From NCBI RefSeq assembly GCF_003265345.1, contig NZ_QFWW01000029.1, positions 98,448 to 162,447 on the forward strand: DNA of 64,000 nt. Reading direction: 5' to 3'. The translations under genes were made by a program, and so were the position numbers. Shown here piece by piece: positions 16,278 to 25,119 of this stretch. This stretch comes from Lentzea terrae. Its GTDB lineage: Bacteria > Actinomycetota > Actinomycetes > Mycobacteriales > Pseudonocardiaceae. Every line of letters starts with the position of its first letter. Position 1 is the first letter of the stretch. The notes beneath the pieces are model-generated. The model was given only the letters and a program-made list of their open reading frames with translations, searched no databases and was not told the origin of the DNA.

Positions 16278-17975
16278 TCACCAGCTCTGGTACCACTGCC
16301 GCAGCTCGGCCTCCGCCGCCGCGACGTTTCCACCCGAAGCGGCCGTGACCAGCGCGAACTGCCGTCCCGAGCCTCCCCGCAACAGCAGCTTGTCACCGCT
16401 GACCGTCGACGGTGCCGAGCTCACGACCAGCGGTGAGCGCAGCGACGCGGGCAGGTGCAGCTCGGTCGGCGCGGACCCGCCGTTCGAGTCCCAGACGATC
16501 ACCGCGAACGGCGCCGAGCCGACCAGGCTGCGCACCGCGGCCAGCGGGATCTGCTGCCACGTCTGGTAGGCGCGGTCCTCGTAGGTGAACGCGAGCGTGG
16601 TGCCCGCGACGGCCTGCGGGTAGACGCGGTCGACGAGGGCGCGCTCGACGGTGAGCACCGGGTTGCCGGACGCGTCGAGCTTCACCGCGGAGAAGTGCTC
16701 GTCGTTCATCGCGTCGCCGTCGGTCATGACCTTGTTGGGGTTGTCGTTCATCAGCTCGCGGTGGCGGCCGTAGTTGACGTCCCAGTGCCACTGGCTGCCG
16801 GAGATCACGCTGCCGCGCGGCGCCGACCACCAGCGGGCGCCGGGGGCGGTCGAGTCGAGGCCCTGGTAGATCCCCTTGAGCACCGAGGAGAGCTTGTCGG
16901 AGGTGTTGCCGGAGACCGGGTGGCCGAACTCGGAGACGATCGACGTGGTGCCGAGCGCGGTGGCGCGGTCGCGGATCGTGCGGAACGCCTGGGTGTACTG
17001 GCCGTCGGCCGCCTTGCCCGGCATCAGCAGGCCCGACTGCGCCTTGCCGTCGTAGAAGTGCGCGTTGAACACGAACCGCTCCCCCAGCGTCGGCACCAGT
17101 GCGAGCCCGCCGGGTTCGGCGAAGAAGTCCACGTTCTGGTTCCAGAACACCAGCGGCTCCACGAAAGCGGGCTTCGTGGTCCAGCCCGCCTCGTCCATCT
17201 CGGCACGAAAGCGGTGGTAGAACGGCATCAGGAGGTCGCGCTCCCACTGCTGCGAGTTCTGGCCGCTGTCGTACTTGCCCGCGTAGGGCTCGTTGAGCGG
17301 GTCGACACCGGCGACGAGCTTGAACTCGTTGGCGGGCAACGCTTGCTTGACGTGCTTGAGCGCCTCGCCGGCCGCGTTGACGAACGAGTCCTGCACACCG
17401 TTGCGGTTGTGCCAGAAGTCGTAGGTGGCCGCGGTGACGGCGTTGTTGTTCTTCATGTTCTGGCCCCAGTGGAAGCAGAGGCCGCACGACTCCTTGGGAT
17501 AACCGCTCGCCGCCCACGCCGGGGCGCCGTCGCCGGTGTACCAGCTGTCCTTGTTGAACAGGTACCGCGAGTACAGGTCCTGGTGGAAGTCGAGGTAGAC
17601 GCGGATCCCCTGATCGGTGAACGCCCGCAGCTGCGTCGTCACCCCGTCGAGGTACGCGCGGTCGATCTGGCCGCGCTGCGGTTCGATCCAGGCCCACGTC
17701 AGCAGGAACCGCACGGCGTTGGCGCCGGTCAGCTGCTTCATCGCAGACGCGGACTTGCGCGCGTCGGCCACGGACGCGAACGGCAGGCCGCGGTACTCGG
17801 CGAGTTTCGCGGTGCCCGAGACGTTGAAACCGCGCAACACGACCTCACGGCCGTGCTCATCGCGGAACACCCCGCCGGACACCCTGAGCTCGGAGCCGTC
17901 GAACGACTCCGCGTGCACCGGGGTGATCACGAACGAGAGGAGGAACAGGACTACCAGGAGGACCGCTCGCCGCAT
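16278..17975 (-). CDS. Secreted GH5 glycoside hydrolase, endoglycoceramidase-like
   Basis: A 565-residue exported enzyme. The signal peptide MRRAVLLVVLFLLSFVITPVHA precedes a GH5 TIM barrel: VLRGFNVSGTAK, then DFHQDLYSRY, acid/base Glu in DPLNEPYAG and nucleophile Glu in VSEFGHPV. A C-terminal beta domain follows. The motif set fits the endoglycoceramidase-related GH5 group, which cleaves glycans from glycosphingolipids or other glycosides. The exact substrate is not decidable here. The ATG at 17975 is preferred over that at 18011 for the signal peptide. It lies near a second unrelated glycosidase gene, suggesting a scavenging function. Confidence 0.88.
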   Translation of the reverse strand: MRRAVLLVVLFLLSFVITPVHAESFDGSELRVSGGVFRDEHGREVVLRGFNVSGTAKLAEYRGLPFASVADARKSASAMKQLTGANAVRFLLTWAWIEPQRGQIDRAYLDGVTTQLRAFTDQGIRVYLDFHQDLYSRYLFNKDSWYTGDGAPAWAASGYPKESCGLCFHWGQNMKNNNAVTAATYDFWHNRNGVQDSFVNAAGEALKHVKQALPANEFKLVAGVDPLNEPYAGKYDSGQNSQQWERDLLMPFYHRFRAEMDEAGWTTKPAFVEPLVFWNQNVDFFAEPGGLALVPTLGERFVFNAHFYDGKAQSGLLMPGKAADGQYTQAFRTIRDRATALGTTSIVSEFGHPVSGNTSDKLSSVLKGIYQGLDSTAPGARWWSAPRGSVISGSQWHWDVNYGRHRELMNDNPNKVMTDGDAMNDEHFSAVKLDASGNPVLTVERALVDRVYPQAVAGTTLAFTYEDRAYQTWQQIPLAAVRSLVGSAPFAVIVWDSNGGSAPTELHLPASLRSPLVVSSAPSTVSGDKLLLRGGSGRQFALVTAASGGNVAAAEAELRQWYQSW

Positions 17976-18099
17976 CGCCGCCGCCTTTGGGAACGTGAAC
18001 GAGATTCGCATTGCACGTTAGACGGTGGATTCGGGCTGGTCTAGGGTTGATCGAGCGCGTTCGACGCCATTCGACGATCGAATTCTGGGAGGCGCCGCT

Positions 18100-18489
18100 G
18101 TGACCGCTCCGATCACCCGGTCCGACGTCGAGGTGCTTGAGCACACCGTCGCGGACGAGCCCACCGCGATGGGCGAGGCGTGGCACTGGTTCGAGAACCT
18201 CGTGGGCCTCAAGGGGCGCAAGATGTTCGCGCGCATCGACGAGACGGCCGGCACCTACACCGTCTGCACACCGCGCAAGCCCGGCGACTCGTACGACCTG
18301 ACCGTCGGGGTGCTACCCGGTGGCCGCTACCGGAGAACGGTGCTGGAGGGCGAACCGCCGGAGCTGTACGGCCGGATCGGACCGGCCATGGAGGAGCTCA
18401 AGGCGTTGGGGCCCTGGGACTCCTCCCGGCCGCTCGTCGAGTTCTACCGCCGCCACACGGTGGTCGAGCTCTGGGTGCCGATCACCTGA
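18100..18489 (+). CDS. Conserved hypothetical protein
   Basis: A 129-residue soluble protein starting at a GTG with GGGAGGCG upstream. It has a mixed alpha/beta pattern: TVADEPTAMGEAWHWFENLV, then strands RKMFARIDETAGTYTVCTP and LTVGVLPGGRYRRTVLEGEP, and a final FYRRHTVVELWVPIT. The pattern is reminiscent of small ligand-binding (GyrI/SRPBCC-like) folds, but I do not recognise the family. It is monocistronic and overlaps the end of the convergent glycosidase gene by eight bases. Confidence 0.7.
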   Translation: MTAPITRSDVEVLEHTVADEPTAMGEAWHWFENLVGLKGRKMFARIDETAGTYTVCTPRKPGDSYDLTVGVLPGGRYRRTVLEGEPPELYGRIGPAMEELKALGPWDSSRPLVEFYRRHTVVELWVPIT

Positions 18490-20533
18490 CGTCTGCGGTC
18501 AGCGCGTCCACCTGCAGCCGCGTCGAGCCCTCCGCGCGCACGGCGATCCGCACCGACCTGGTCTCGTCGTGGAGGCGCAGGTCGGATTGCTTGTGCCGCA
18601 AGTAGTTCAGCCCTTCGCCGCTGATTTCCACCGGCTCGGTGAGCGTGCTGGCGACCTCGCGTCCCGACGAGTCGAGCTCGGTGAGCACGAGCCGGGCCGT
18701 GCCGTTGCCGCGCAGGACGGCGTTGGACGTGAGGATTCCTTGCTGCACCGGGATGTTCGTGTGCACTTCCAAGGTCGTCGGCTGCACTGAGGTGGCCTCG
18801 CGCGGAGTGCCGCAGTCCGGTACGAGACTCCACCGGGAACACAGCACGCCGTATCCCGGCTTGGCGCGGTTCTTGGTGAGGTAGCCGAAGGCGATGCTGT
18901 TCGGGTGCGGTGGCATCCGCGGGTCGTCGTAGAGCTCCCAGGCCATGGTGATCGGCACCTGGAGGCCGGCGACGGTCTGCAGCGTCTGCCCGGTGTAGTC
19001 CGCTTGTTCGCGTTCCTTCTGCTCGTCCGGCGCGCTCTTCCCGATCTCGCCGACGATCACGGTGCTGGCGGGGAACTTCTCCCGCAGGCCGCGCACCGCC
19101 GGGTCGAGCAGGTCGAGGTTGCCGTAGCCGTGCACGTCGACGAAGTCCACCGGCTTGCCCACGAGCGCGGCGGCGAGGTCCGCGCCGTCGGTCGTCGCGT
19201 GCATGACGGACACGCCGCGCTTGCCCCTCGGCGCTGCGGTGCGGTCGTACACCATTGCCACGTAAGCGCTCTGGAGGTTCGGCTGGTTCCCGCGCACGCC
19301 GGACGTCTCGTTCTGCAGGTCGTAGTAGAGCACCGCATCGGTGGGTTCGAGCGCGTTGATGTAGGTGTTCATCCAGTCCGCGCTGGTGGTGGCGAACTCG
19401 GCCCACTTCGTGCGGTTGCTCTGCCAGTTCGGGTTGGTGAGCCAGCTGTTGGCGAACGCGACCACGAGCCGGATCCCCCGCTGCTTCGCGAGGTTGGCCA
19501 GGTCGGCCAGGTTGCGGGCTTGTGCGGCGGCGTTCTTGCTCATCTCCGGCCACAGCACGATCCTGGCGACGGTGCCGCCGGTGGCCGCGATCACGTCGAA
19601 GTCGCGCGCGACCTGATCGCGCACCTGCGGCCAGGTCGTGTCCTCGAGATACTCCTGGTACCGGTTCTGGTGCTCCGGCAGGTAGTTGAAGCCGGCCCAG
19701 CCGCGTTCGTCCGGAACGATCGTCAGGCTCGCGTGCGTCACGACCTGGCCGCCTTCGTAGACCCTGACGACCTTGCGATCTTTTCCTCCCGTGCTGATGG
19801 CGGCCGATCCGCCGCTGAGCACGGTTTCGGTGCCGTCGTCGTTGACCAGCCGTGCCTCGCCGCCGGTCCAGCGCACCGTGGCGGTGTCGCCCGCCTTGAC
19901 CGTCGGCCGGTCGAACGAGACGGTCGCGCCGGAGCCCGCGGTGACGACGAGGGTGTCGAGCAGGTGCTCCTGCGCGGTGCCGGACCAGAGCGTGAACACC
20001 GTGGTGCCACGGCTGATCCAGGTGATCCGGCCCTGCCCGGACGGTCCCTGCGCGTACAGCTTCTGCGGGTTTCCGTTGTGCGACACCCACACCTGGGCGT
20101 CGCTCAGCGTCGTGGCCCAGCCGAGGTCGATCTCACCGGTGGCGCCGGGTGCGAGCGCGAGCTGCGTGCGGCTGGCGCTCAGCCGGCCCGGCAGCTTCCC
20201 GGTGCTGCTCGTGGTGCCGAGCAGAGTGGCGAAGTTCGGGCCGCCGCGCAGTTCGAACGTCGTCGTGGTGCCGGCGCGGAGGTACGGCCAGCTGGCGCTG
20301 CCGTTGACCTCCTGCCGCCACAGCTTGGCGGCCTTGCCGGTCTCGCGGATCCAGATCTGGACGGTCTGGTTGCCGTCGGTGTGCCAGCTGACGTCGACCG
20401 ACGCCGCGTTCTTGCCCGGCGGCAGCGTCACCTCCGCCGCGGACACGGTGATGCTGTTGCTCGCGCGCGCTGGTGCCACGAGCGTGGCCACCAGCGCGAC
20501 GGCGAGCACAATTGCTTTCCCCCAGGTGCTCAT
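18482..20533 (-). CDS. Secreted clan-A glycoside hydrolase with N-terminal beta-sandwich repeats
   Basis: A 683-residue exported protein. Signal peptide at 1-25 (GKAIVLAVALVATLVAPARA). Residues 30-280 hold three beta-sandwich repeats, each with a TVQIWIRETG / DAQVWVSHNG-like WxR/WVS strand. The rest is a TIM-barrel domain: GWAGFNYLPEHQ, acid/base Glu in YYDLQNETSG, nucleophile Glu in VIVGEIGKSA, with DFVDVHGYG between them. These fit the GH5/GH39-like clan, but I cannot fix the family number. The ATG at 20533 starts the signal peptide cleanly. It is preceded by a hairpin after the GNAT gene. Confidence 0.8.
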   Translation of the reverse strand: MSTWGKAIVLAVALVATLVAPARASNSITVSAAEVTLPPGKNAASVDVSWHTDGNQTVQIWIRETGKAAKLWRQEVNGSASWPYLRAGTTTTFELRGGPNFATLLGTTSSTGKLPGRLSASRTQLALAPGATGEIDLGWATTLSDAQVWVSHNGNPQKLYAQGPSGQGRITWISRGTTVFTLWSGTAQEHLLDTLVVTAGSGATVSFDRPTVKAGDTATVRWTGGEARLVNDDGTETVLSGGSAAISTGGKDRKVVRVYEGGQVVTHASLTIVPDERGWAGFNYLPEHQNRYQEYLEDTTWPQVRDQVARDFDVIAATGGTVARIVLWPEMSKNAAAQARNLADLANLAKQRGIRLVVAFANSWLTNPNWQSNRTKWAEFATTSADWMNTYINALEPTDAVLYYDLQNETSGVRGNQPNLQSAYVAMVYDRTAAPRGKRGVSVMHATTDGADLAAALVGKPVDFVDVHGYGNLDLLDPAVRGLREKFPASTVIVGEIGKSAPDEQKEREQADYTGQTLQTVAGLQVPITMAWELYDDPRMPPHPNSIAFGYLTKNRAKPGYGVLCSRWSLVPDCGTPREATSVQPTTLEVHTNIPVQQGILTSNAVLRGNGTARLVLTELDSSGREVASTLTEPVEISGEGLNYLRHKQSDLRLHDETRSVRIAVRAEGSTRLQVDALTADVR

Positions 20534-20559
20534 GCGCCCCATCTGATCAGACGGGGCGC
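20534..20559 (-). terminator. Short hairpin after the GNAT gene
   Basis: A seven-base stem GCGCCCC / GGGGCGC around a 12-base loop containing TGATCA. It is positioned between the GNAT stop codon and the start of the glycosidase on the minus strand. A plausible terminator, but it also overlaps the leader of the next gene. Confidence 0.45.
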
Positions 20560-20574
20560 CGGCCCGAGGGGGTT

Positions 20575-21006
20575 TCAGAGCTTCCGGCGGTACGAGATGT
20601 AGCCCGTGTACGCGGCCACCTTGTCGTAGAGCCTGCGGGCGGGGTTCTCCTCCTTGGTGTGCCAGTGCAGGAGCGTGGCACCGTGCTGCTCGGCGTCGCG
20701 CGCCACCCACTCGATCAGCGCCTGCGCGATGCCACGCCTGCGGGCTTGCGGGGCCACGTACAGGTCGTGGAGGTAACAGCGGGAGTCGCCGTCCGCCCAG
20801 ATGCCGGTGTGGAAGTAGTAGTGCGCGAAGCCGACGATCGCGCCGTCCGACCTGGCCGCGACACCGCGGATCCGCGTGCCGTCGAGCAACCGCGACCAGG
20901 CCTCGGCGTAGACGTCGTCGCTCAGCGTTCCGCCGGCATCGTTGTGGTACGCGCGAACCGCGGCCTCCCAGTCCGCGCGATCCACCTCCGTCAACGGACT
21001 GATCAA
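20575..21006 (-). CDS. GNAT-family N-acetyltransferase
   Basis: A protein of about 143 residues. The acetyl-CoA motif is CYLHDLYVAPQARRRGIAQA (about residues 77-96, with the R-R-G-I-A pyrophosphate loop) and the C-terminus is TLLHWHTKEENPARRLYDKV. The TTG start overlaps the beta-lactamase stop (TTGA), placing it second in a two-gene operon. Longer frames upstream are shadows of the beta-lactamase gene. The substrate is unknown. Coupling to a beta-lactamase raises the possibility of a second antibiotic- or cell-wall-related modification, but this is speculation. Confidence 0.82.
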   Translation of the reverse strand: MISPLTEVDRADWEAAVRAYHNDAGGTLSDDVYAEAWSRLLDGTRIRGVAARSDGAIVGFAHYYFHTGIWADGDSRCYLHDLYVAPQARRRGIAQALIEWVARDAEQHGATLLHWHTKEENPARRLYDKVAAYTGYISYRRKL

Positions 21007-21914
21007 CTGAAGAACCCGGCCACCAGCTCCGCCGTCTTGGCCACCAGCGGCTCGTCCGCGCCGGCGTCCGGCACCGACTTGGTCGACAGCACCGCGATCA
21101 CGATCGGCGCACGGCCGGGCGGGAACGCGATGCCGGCGTCGTTGGTGGTGCCGTACTTGCCGGTGCCGGTCTTGTCGCCCCAGCGCCACGCCGCCGGCAG
21201 GCCCGCCCGGATCCGGTGGTCGCCGGTCGTGTTGGCCAGCAACCACTTCGTCAGCTGGTCGGCGTCGGAGCGGTTGAGCGCGTGGCCCAGGGTGAGCCTG
21301 GCGTAGCTCTGGCCGATGGCGCGCGGTGAGGTCGTGTCGGTGACGCGGCCCGGCTCGGCCGAGTTCAGGTCCGGCTCCCAGCGGTCGAGGCGCGTCACCG
21401 GGTCGCCGATCGAGCGGCAGAAGCGAGTGATCGCCGTGGGGCCGCCGAGCTCGCGCATGAGCAGGTTGGCCGCGCAGTTGTCGCTGTAGGTGATGGTCGC
21501 GTCGCACAGGGCCGAGACCGTCATGCCGTTGGCGAGGTTCTCCGCCTTTTCCGTGATCTTGGCATAGCCGGACTTCGTGCAGTCGTCCTGCGTGTAGCGG
21601 ATCACCTTGTTCAGCAACGTTCCGTCGTGGTCGCGCCGCAGGATCGCCGCGGCCACGAGAGTCTTGAACGTCGAGACCATCGGAAACAGCTCGTCCGCGC
21701 GGTGCAGCACCGTGCGGCCGGTACCTGTGTCAGTGGCGAACACGCCGAGCCGTGCGTTGTGCTGGCGTTCGAGGTCACGCAGCTTGCCGGTGATCGTCGA
21801 AGCGTGTGCCTGGGCGGGCACGGCGACGGCCAGCGCGGCACCCGCGCCCAGTGCCAGAACCGAGCGACGGTCAACAACCAACGTCTTGTCCCCCTTCTTG
21901 TGAAACCTCTCCAC
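21003..21914 (-). CDS. Class A beta-lactamase
   Basis: A 303-residue enzyme with all class A motifs: STFK (Ser70/Lys73), YSDN (Ser130), EPDLN (Glu166 loop) and DKTGTG (KTG). The N-terminus has DRRSVLALGAGAALAVAVPA, a Tat-like signal peptide, as is common for actinomycete beta-lactamases. It should hydrolyse penicillins and possibly cephalosporins outside the membrane; the spectrum cannot be predicted. The first gene of an operon with the GNAT gene. No BlaI/BlaR or LysR regulator is next to it, so expression is probably constitutive or controlled elsewhere. Confidence 0.95.
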   Translation of the reverse strand: MERFHKKGDKTLVVDRRSVLALGAGAALAVAVPAQAHASTITGKLRDLERQHNARLGVFATDTGTGRTVLHRADELFPMVSTFKTLVAAAILRRDHDGTLLNKVIRYTQDDCTKSGYAKITEKAENLANGMTVSALCDATITYSDNCAANLLMRELGGPTAITRFCRSIGDPVTRLDRWEPDLNSAEPGRVTDTTSPRAIGQSYARLTLGHALNRSDADQLTKWLLANTTGDHRIRAGLPAAWRWGDKTGTGKYGTTNDAGIAFPPGRAPIVIAVLSTKSVPDAGADEPLVAKTAELVAGFFS

Positions 21915-21945
21915 ATGTCAGGACGCGCGGGAGATCAACTGGTTG

Positions 21946-22229
21946 TCAATGGATCCGGCGCCAGCACGCCAGGAAGGTGAGCGCCGCGATGAGCGACCCG
22001 GCCGAGGCGAACGACCCGGCGCCCAGGTAGATCACCCACTCGTCCGCGTTCAGCCCCTCTCTGGCCAGCGGAAATCCCCACAGGATCAGGCCCAGCGCCA
22101 TCGTGGCCGTGGCCGCCAACGCCCAGAACACGACCAGCACGACCCGGCCCTTGCGGCTCGGGCCGGTGTAGGGCTGGAGAGACCCCTTGCGCTGCAACCA
22201 CCAGCTCGCCAGCGCCGCGAGGGCGAGCG
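21946..22229 (-). pseudogene. 3' remnant of a small membrane-protein gene
   Basis: The last 80 or so codons of this frame encode a believable membrane protein end: SWWLQRKGSLQPYTGPSRKG, then helices VVLVVFWALAATATMALGLI and GSFASAGSLIAALTFLACW. Upstream of about 22229 the same frame becomes arginine/alanine-rich shadow sequence, while the good coding signal continues in another frame belonging to a kinase fragment. It therefore lacks its own beginning and appears joined to an unrelated remnant by a deletion. The parent function is not recognised. Confidence 0.5.
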
Positions 22230-22562
22230 CGCCGCGGCCAGCCTGATCTGGGCCAGCACCACGGCGAACGTGAGCACGGCCGCGATCGGCAGCGCCACCC
22301 GCGGCCGGAGCTGGCGCAGGCACTGGAAGAACAGCGGGATCGCGCACCAGCCGAAGCTCGGCGCCAGCCAGACCAGGACCAGCCACACCGCGAGCACGAC
22401 GGGCAGCGCGTTCGTCCAGCGCACGCCGGCCGGATAGGCGAGACCCAGCCCCAGCGCGAGGCCGAGCACGAGGAGGTCGGCGCCGTGATACGCGACGTAC
22501 CGCGCCGCCGACGCCGTCAGCAGCACGTAGAAGCCCGCGTGCATCGCCCGGTGCAGCCACAC
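22230..22562 (-). pseudogene. 5' remnant of a sensor histidine kinase gene
   Basis: The first 111 codons encode a membrane sensor region of five hydrophobic segments (MHAGFYVLLTASAARYVAYH, LVLGLALGLGLAYPAG, PVVLAVWLVLVWLAPSFGWC, LPIAAVLTFAVVLAQ). This is typical of NarL-type actinomycete kinases. The dimerisation/phosphoacceptor and ATPase domains are absent, because the frame turns into shadow sequence after about 22230. No response regulator gene is nearby. A non-functional remnant is the best reading. Confidence 0.55.
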
Positions 22563-22673
22563 GTCCGGGACTGCAGGCGAACGGACCGGGCGCGCGGGTC
22601 AACCGATGGGTGGAACCGAGGTTCCACCGTCACCACCATGGAAACGCGCGTGACCTGCGGAATCGTCGACGCC

Positions 22674-23162
22674 ATGGACATCAGGAAGATCGCAGTCGCC
22701 ACGCTCGCCGTCCTCGCCGTCGGTGGCGGTTACGCGGCAGCCGACCAGCACACCACCACGCGCGCCGAGAAGGTGCTCACCATCGACGCGGCCGTCAAGG
22801 CCGCTCAGGCCACCCTGGACGCCGCGGAGAAGGAGAACCAGCGCGTCACCGTGGCCGTGGTCGACCGCAGCGGCGACCTCGTCGTGCTGCTCGCGGGCGA
22901 CGGCGCCGGCCCGCAGACCGAGGAGTCGGCCAAGCGCAAGGCGTTCACGGCCGTGTCGTTCAACGCCGCGACGTCGAAGCTCACCGGCCGCGTGACGGGC
23001 GCGGGCGCGACGCTGCGGGACATCCCTGGCACGTTGTTCCTGGGCGGTGGCGTGCCGGTCGCGGTGGACGGGGCGCCGGTCGCGAGCATCGGGGTCGGCG
23101 GCGCGCCGTGCGGTGACCTGGACGAGAAGTACGCGCGGGCCGGTCTGGCAACCCTCAAGTGA
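22674..23162 (+). CDS. Secreted GlcG/HbpS-like (DUF336) protein
   Basis: A 162-residue protein. A signal peptide or anchor (MDIRKIAVATLAVLAVGGGYAAA) is followed by a GlcG/HbpS domain: LTIDAAVKAAQATLDAAEKE, VTVAVVDRSGDLVVLL, the KRKAFTAVSFNAATS helix and GGGVPVAVDGAPVASIGVGG. Family members bind haem (HbpS senses redox stress in Streptomyces) or small metabolites. The ATG at 22674 begins the signal peptide. It is monocistronic, with a convergent neighbour starting one base after its stop. Confidence 0.87.
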   Translation: MDIRKIAVATLAVLAVGGGYAAADQHTTTRAEKVLTIDAAVKAAQATLDAAEKENQRVTVAVVDRSGDLVVLLAGDGAGPQTEESAKRKAFTAVSFNAATSKLTGRVTGAGATLRDIPGTLFLGGGVPVAVDGAPVASIGVGGAPCGDLDEKYARAGLATLK

Positions 23163-23492
23163 TCAGCGTTCGGTGCGGTGCCGGGCGACGTGCCTGCCCG
23201 GCTCCGGCCGCTTGCCCAGCAGCATGAGGACCACGGCGACGACCAGGCCGAGCGTCGCGAGCCCGGCGGCCACGACGCGCGCGGCGGGGTGGTCCAGGAC
23301 CAGCGTCGAGATCGTCAGTGCGAGCACCAGTGCGGCGATCGGGCCGATGACGGCCAGGTCCTGGCGCTCCTGGGGCGCTGCGACCGGTTCCGGTGCCTCG
23401 ATCCGCACGGTCGGCACGCGCGTTTCGATCGTCTCGAAGTGCTGCTGATAAGCCGGGTACCGCACGCCGGGAGGAACCGTCACACCATGCAT
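23163..23492 (-). CDS. Small two-helix membrane protein of unknown function
   Basis: A 109-residue protein starting at the ATG at 23492 (MHGVTVPPGVRYPAYQQHFE). The first half is soluble, then two closely spaced membrane helices follow (IGPIAALVLALTISTLVL and VVAAGLATLGLVVAVVLML), with a basic tail. No family is recognised. It is divergent from the glutamine amidotransferase gene, with 88 bases between the starts. Longer upstream frame is not convincing. Confidence 0.65.
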   Translation of the reverse strand: MHGVTVPPGVRYPAYQQHFETIETRVPTVRIEAPEPVAAPQERQDLAVIGPIAALVLALTISTLVLDHPAARVVAAGLATLGLVVAVVLMLLGKRPEPGRHVARHRTER

Positions 23493-23580
23493 GCTGCCTG
23501 AGGAGGGCGCGCCGCCGCAAACATCGCGTTTCCGGCGAGGTACGTGTTCCCATGTACCAGCTGGGCAAAGGGAGGTCGTC

Positions 23581-24405
23581 ATGTGCCGGTGGCTCGCCTA
23601 TTCCGGTTCGCCGGTGCTGTTGGAGGAACTGCTCTACGCGCCGGAGAACTCGCTGGTCATGCAGTCGAAGCACGCTCGGCTGGGCGCGACGGCCGTCAAC
23701 GGCGACGGGTTCGGCATCGGCTGGTACGGCAGCGCGAGCACACCCGGTCTGTTCCTGAGCACCGAGCCCGCGTGGAACGACCGCAACCTCCGCGAGCTGT
23801 CCGCGCAGATCACCGTCGACCGCGTCTTCGCGCACGTGCGGGCGTCGACCGGCGGCGCGGTGCAGCGGTCGAACTGCCACCCGTTCCGCTGGAACAACTG
23901 GCTGTGGATGCACAACGGTCTCGTCGCGAAGTTCCCCGTGGTGCGCCGCGAGCTGACGCTGGCGATCGATCCCGCGCTGTTCCCGCTGATCGAGGGCTCG
24001 ACGGACTCCGAGATCATCTTCTACCTGGCGGTCAGCTTCGGCCTGGAGCAGGACCCGCCCGCCGCCGTCGCGCGCATGGTCGAGTTCGTCGAGGACGTCG
24101 GCAGGCGCGCGGGCGTCGAGTACCCGATCCAGATGACCGTCGCGGTCACCAACGGCTCGACCACCTGGGCGTTCCGTTACTCGAGCCGCGGCAAGTCGCG
24201 GACCCTGTTCCACAGCACCGACGTGACGACGCTGCGCCGCCAGTACCCGGACAACCCCGCGCTGCACGACCTGGCCGACGACTCGCGGCTCGTCGTGTCC
24301 GAACCGCTGGGCGACCTGGTGGGCGCCTGGCAGGAGGTCCCGGAGTCGACGTGCGTCGTCGTCCGGCCCGGTGTCGAGGAGGAGCTCCTCCCGTTCAAGC
24401 CGTGA
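23581..24405 (+). CDS. Class II glutamine amidotransferase (EgtC/YafJ-like)
   Basis: A 274-residue N-terminal nucleophile amidohydrolase. MCRWLAYSG puts Cys2 at the N-terminus after methionine removal. NGDGFGIGWYG, FAHVRASTGGAVQRSNCHPF and the NGLVAKF loop complete the glutaminase site. These stand-alone enzymes resemble EgtC, which cleaves gamma-glutamyl groups in ergothioneine synthesis. No egtA, B, D or E gene is adjacent, so the substrate here is uncertain. The start is fixed by the catalytic Cys and a GGGAGG site. Confidence 0.9.
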   Translation: MCRWLAYSGSPVLLEELLYAPENSLVMQSKHARLGATAVNGDGFGIGWYGSASTPGLFLSTEPAWNDRNLRELSAQITVDRVFAHVRASTGGAVQRSNCHPFRWNNWLWMHNGLVAKFPVVRRELTLAIDPALFPLIEGSTDSEIIFYLAVSFGLEQDPPAAVARMVEFVEDVGRRAGVEYPIQMTVAVTNGSTTWAFRYSSRGKSRTLFHSTDVTTLRRQYPDNPALHDLADDSRLVVSEPLGDLVGAWQEVPESTCVVVRPGVEEELLPFKP

Positions 24406-24492
24406 ATTGTCAGGCAACCGTCAGGTAGCGGGGGAATTTCGTCACTACCGTCTGGTGCTGCCGCCGCCACGGACCCCCCGGAGAGGTTCCTC

Positions 24493-25086
24493 ATGCTCAA
24501 CACGGCAGCGGCAGCACTGGTAGCCCTATCCGCCCTCGCCCCCACTGGCGCGGCGGAGGAAGAAGAACCCACGGCCAGCCTCGAGGTCGTGACCGTCAAC
24601 GGATCGGGTTGCCCGGCGGGCGACGCCGACGTGAAGACCGACGAAAGAACCTTCACAATCGGCTACCACACGTTCCTGGCCAGGGCGGGAGGCGGCTCGT
24701 CGCCTGTCGACATGCGCAAGAACTGCCAGATCAACATCCGCGTCCGCGTGCCCGACGGCTTCACCTACGGCCTGGCACGCACCACCTACGAGGGCTACAC
24801 CCACCTGCAGGACGGCGCTTCCGCCCTCAACCGCGTCTCCACCTACCTGCAGGGCTCGTCGGCCACCGCGTCGGTGAGCCAGTCGTTCACCGGGCCGCGC
24901 AGCGGCGACTGGGAGACCACCTACCGGCCGAGCTTCTCGGAAATCCAGTGGTCGCCGTGCGGTTCGGCGCGCAACATCAACATCAACGCCGAGGTGCGCG
25001 TGCTGCTCGGGTCGGCTGATCCGGACCGGCTGAACTTCGCGATCGTGGAGTCGAGCCGCGGTCAGGTGCGGGTCCGGCGCTGCTGA
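24493..25086 (+). CDS. Secreted DUF4360 protein
   Basis: A 197-residue exported protein. A short signal sequence is followed by an acidic linker (AAEEEEPTAS) and a beta-rich DUF4360 domain: VTVNGSGCPAGDADVKT, FTIGYHTFLARAGGG, KNCQINIRVRVPDGF and a C-terminal INAEVRVLLGS. Four cysteines (GCP, KNC, PCG, RRC) suggest two disulfides. DUF4360 proteins are common in secreted fractions of actinomycetes and fungi; their function is unknown. It is monocistronic. Confidence 0.87.
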   Translation: MLNTAAAALVALSALAPTGAAEEEEPTASLEVVTVNGSGCPAGDADVKTDERTFTIGYHTFLARAGGGSSPVDMRKNCQINIRVRVPDGFTYGLARTTYEGYTHLQDGASALNRVSTYLQGSSATASVSQSFTGPRSGDWETTYRPSFSEIQWSPCGSARNININAEVRVLLGSADPDRLNFAIVESSRGQVRVRRC

Positions 25087-25119
25087 TCGGAGTCACAGAT
25101 CATCGGGCTGTCCCTGGTG

